A program made the position numbers and the translations under genes. A stretch of DNA of 64,000 nt, from the NCBI GenBank assembly GCA_963677605.2, contig CAXXDX010000002.1:186001-250000 (forward strand), in the 5' to 3' direction. Source of the DNA: JAGLOK01 sp963677605 (GTDB lineage: Bacteria; Bacillota; Clostridia; Christensenellales; UMGS416). Under the pieces are notes generated by a model. It did not search any database. It saw nothing but the letters and a program-made list of their open reading frames with translations, and had not been told where the DNA came from. Numbering within the stretch: position 1 is the first letter of the stretch; each line of letters starts with the position of its first letter. Positions 62,139 to 64,000 of the stretch are shown here, one piece after another.

Positions 62139-62576
62139 TCATCTAGCTATTTCCGTTTTTCTATCTATCGAGATTGCCTTATTTCCAGAATTCCGCTTAA
62201 ACCACTCTTCAAGCGCTCTATCAATCACACTATCCCTTTCCTGAGGAGTGATTTCTTCCGAGAAGTATTTGCTTAATATTTTTCGTGATACTTTAATTTG
62301 CTTAGGTGGAGCCTTTACTTTGTTCAATATTATATCCTCAATTTTTTCTTCAGTAAGATTTCCGTTTTGGCTAATCCCTTTCAGTTTTCTTGCAAGTACA
62401 ACCGGCACCCCAAAATATTCTTCTCGCTCAAGAATTCCATAAAGCCATTTTTGTTCTTTTTCCTTTAAGTACGAAAGTTCCACAGCTGGTATGAATGCTA
62501 GTTTCTTCTCATCAACTTTATCTAATATCCTATAGTCTAGGTAAGTTAACCTAATATATCTGAATATTTGATTCAT
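62139..62576 (-). CDS. C-terminal part of split ParB
   Basis: 145 aa starting MNQIFRYIRLTYLDYRILDKV, which is the middle of ParB-type helix-turn-helix domains (IRLT...LL-KVD), followed by KLAFIPAVELSYL and a C-terminal region. In-frame sequence upstream of its ATG reads INQEVSEKSEDSMNQIF, the natural continuation of ParB, so the gene appears to have been one ORF broken by a frameshift near 62625. Its start overlaps the stop of the first part (ATGA), so it could still be translated by coupling. Confidence 0.8.
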   Translation of the reverse strand: MNQIFRYIRLTYLDYRILDKVDEKKLAFIPAVELSYLKEKEQKWLYGILEREEYFGVPVVLARKLKGISQNGNLTEEKIEDIILNKVKAPPKQIKVSRKILSKYFSEEITPQERDSVIDRALEEWFKRNSGNKAISIDRKTEIAR

Positions 62577-63088
62577 ACTATCTTCTGATTTTTCTGAAAC
62601 TTCTTGATTGATAATTTCCTGCTTAACTTCTCACCAAGTTGGTGAGAAGTTAAATCATTTCGCTTTCCCTGAGATTTTATCGCTTCAAGCTTATATCTAT
62701 ATGCCCATGCTTTTTCTGATGGCAGAACTGTTTCCCTCTGTAAATTGCTATCCACCATTATTATAGTGGCTGCATTATCATCCAGCTCTCTGACATCACA
62801 AGGTATGGATGTTATTCCAGCAATCTTTGAAGCTTCTACTCTATTATGACCTGAAACTATTTCATATTTACCTTCACCAATTGGTCTAACAAGTATAGGT
62901 ACAATAACACCGCGTTCTTTAATGCTGTCCGCAAGTTCCTGCATTTTTTCTTCGTTATGTTTTTTAAAGGGATGTTTATGGAATGGCTGTAACTTCGAAG
63001 TTGGCAAAGTAATAGCTGATGTTCCGTTTTCTCTTTGTTCCGATGACATAAACAGTTCATTGAAATCTTTTAAGTTCGACTCACTCAT
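62573..63088 (-). CDS. parB: N-terminal part of split ParB
   Basis: 171 aa from MSESNLKDFNE, starting 8 bp inside the parA end. It has the ParB/Srx-type nuclease-like N-terminal domain: HPFKKHNEEKMQELADSIKERGV, IVSGHNRVEASKIAG (box II-like), and NLQRETVLPSEKAWAYRYKLEAI. After SHQLGEK the frame slips and ends at 62573 with KLSIKKFQKNQKIV, unlike ParB. The break lies at a 31-bp palindrome. The N-terminal domain binds CTP and ParA in the known family; DNA binding needs the part encoded by the next frame. Confidence 0.85.
   Translation of the reverse strand: MSESNLKDFNELFMSSEQRENGTSAITLPTSKLQPFHKHPFKKHNEEKMQELADSIKERGVIVPILVRPIGEGKYEIVSGHNRVEASKIAGITSIPCDVRELDDNAATIIMVDSNLQRETVLPSEKAWAYRYKLEAIKSQGKRNDLTSHQLGEKLSRKLSIKKFQKNQKIV
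62623..62653. repeat. 31-bp perfect palindrome inside parB
   Basis: The arms 62623-62637 and 62639-62653 (TTAACTTCTCACCAA and its complement) are perfect 15-bp matches around a single base. It lies at the parB frameshift and also encodes DLTSHQLGEKL, a conserved-looking segment. Confidence 0.85.
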
Positions 63089-63869
63089 TTGCAAGTACCT
63101 CCAGCGTAAATGCTTCGTATGCTTTAGATACTTTGCAGTCTTTATCATATTGATATAAGCTTTTTCCTTCAGCAGTATTTTCAATCGCTTTTACTGATTG
63201 GGGAATAGCTGTCTTATATATCGGAATATGCTTTCCGTATGTTTCAGTTATATCCTGCAATATTTTTTTACTGAATTTTAAGCGGTTATTGAGCATAGTT
63301 ATTACTATACCGTTGAATGTTATATCAGGATTAATATTCCTTTTAACTTTGAAAATGGTGCTAATCAATAACTCCAAACCTTTTGCGGATAAATAATGCG
63401 CTTGAACAGGAATAAGCACACTGGTTGCAGCAGCTAATGCATTTATTGTTAATAATCCTAACGATGGTGCACAGTCAAGAATTATATAATTGTAGTTATC
63501 TTTGATCGGATAAAGTATCTTTTTTAAGAGATTCTCTCTGGACATTGCATTTGCTAATGATGGTTCAATACCAGATAATTGAATTGAAGATGGTATTAAG
63601 TCACATCCTTCTGCTTGAACAATATAATCTTCTTCGTAGAATGAAAAGCTTTCATCCATAAGACCTTTCATTAAATGTGCCAATGTACATGGAAGTTCCT
63701 CAGGATGATGATATCCCATGCACATGGTTAAATTGCTTTGGCTGTCTATGTCAACCAAAAGTACTTTTTTGCCATGACGTGCTAAATTTGTTCCAAGGTT
63801 GTGTGCGGTTTCTGACTTACCTACTCCGCCTTTCTGGTTACAAATGGCTATGATTTGCGTTTTTCTCAT
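63081..63869 (-). CDS. parA: ParA-family partition ATPase
   Basis: 262 aa. The deviant Walker A KGGVGKSETA (about residues 13-22) and VLLVDIDSQSNLT identify a ParA/Soj-type ATPase; YIILDCAPSLGLLTINAL is the Walker B and switch region. AAAAGGAGC lies before ATG at 63869. It is the first gene of the parA-parB operon. It has no N-terminal extension, so it is the short (chromosomal or ICE type) form. It pairs with ParB in DNA segregation, or in element maintenance for ICEs. Confidence 0.95.
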   Translation of the reverse strand: MRKTQIIAICNQKGGVGKSETAHNLGTNLARHGKKVLLVDIDSQSNLTMCMGYHHPEELPCTLAHLMKGLMDESFSFYEEDYIVQAEGCDLIPSSIQLSGIEPSLANAMSRENLLKKILYPIKDNYNYIILDCAPSLGLLTINALAAATSVLIPVQAHYLSAKGLELLISTIFKVKRNINPDITFNGIVITMLNNRLKFSKKILQDITETYGKHIPIYKTAIPQSVKAIENTAEGKSLYQYDKDCKVSKAYEAFTLEVLANE

Positions 63870-63924
63870 TTTTGCTCCTTTTCCGGCAATTTATTTAGTA
63901 TAAATCGCCTATATAGAAGCCAAA

Positions 63925-63958
63925 ACCCTACTGTTTAGTAGAGTTGGAGAATTAGGGT
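63925..63958. promoter_or_regulatory. Nested inverted repeats upstream of parA
   Basis: ACCCTA (63925-63930) and TAGGGT (63953-63958) flank CTACT-N4-AGTAG (63928-63941). The location about 55-90 bp upstream of the parA start would suit an operator or a ParB-type site. Function is unproven. Confidence 0.35.
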
Positions 63959-64000
63959 ACAAATAGCCTCGCTCCGCCACCGTCACAAGGTACATATAAG

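Noticed and set aside
1..64000. CRISPR arrays, tRNA or rRNA genes
   Set aside because: No regularly spaced repeats and no convincing tRNA or rRNA sequence were seen on reading; this is not a substitute for a covariance-model scan.

Overview
The window is low-GC DNA with AGGAGG-type ribosome binding sites, sortase-anchored surface proteins, SpaA/Cna-type adhesin modules, a hybrid-cluster protein operon and an AgrC/AgrA-like two-component pair. Together these point to an anaerobic Gram-positive bacterium of the class Clostridia. I cannot name the genus. Most genes lie on the minus strand.

Layout by position. (a) 1-7.1 kb: backbone of an integrative or conjugative element, with the N-terminal ~1770 codons of a very large DNA methylase (probably methylase-helicase) protein, a Fic protein and a DUF3846 protein. 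(b) 7.3-15.2 kb: VanZ-like, Imm-5-like and DUF1801 genes, then a nitrosative-stress locus. That locus has two minus-strand operons (DUF1858, DUF438/hemerythrin/PAS, cupin, hcp; and split permease, permease-ferredoxin, NapH-like ferredoxin) and a divergent Crp/Fnr regulator. Both operons start at promoters with the same geometry: a GTTRC-N4-GYAAC palindrome centred 41.5 bp upstream of the inferred start. (c) 15.2-23.2 kb: a rhamnoside-use cluster (beta-propeller protein, GH78 alpha-L-rhamnosidase, GPH transporter, AraC regulator, sugar isomerase).

(d) 23.3-29.2 kb and 36.3-43.0 kb: two copies, in the same orientation, of a cassette parM - parR - 87-aa acidic protein - ~1230-aa SpaA-repeat surface protein - 28-aa membrane peptide - zinc-finger protein. 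The copies are identical over ~2.7 kb but are a mosaic of identical and diverged blocks inside the adhesin gene. Copy B has an IS200-type insertion that rewrites the adhesin tail. It also keeps a stub of the DUF3846 gene directly after the zinc-finger gene, which suggests that the element backbone was once continuous and that the 7.1-23.3 kb block was placed inside it. (e) 29.2-36.3 kb: IS3 debris, an orphan solute-binding lipoprotein, a GGDEF-EAL protein, a probable structured RNA and a membrane GGDEF protein.

(f) 43.3-48.1 kb: an IS3-family element with a programmed-frameshift signal, small stress and membrane genes, and large inverted repeats. (g) 48.9-61.2 kb: a surface-adhesion and c-di-GMP island with a LytTR regulator, a GHKL kinase, a class B sortase, an 1853-aa VPKTG-anchored adhesin preceded by a clear c-di-GMP-I riboswitch, and a PAS-EAL phosphodiesterase. 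The GHKL kinase and the GGDEF protein at 34.7 kb share one multi-pass membrane sensor domain fused to different outputs. (h) 61.8-63.9 kb: parA and a parB gene split in two by a frameshift at a 31-bp palindrome.

In the element-derived parts, several genes are preceded by terminator-like hairpins placed only ~25-36 nt before the start codon. This leaves no room for a separate promoter and suggests readthrough, antitermination or attenuation control.
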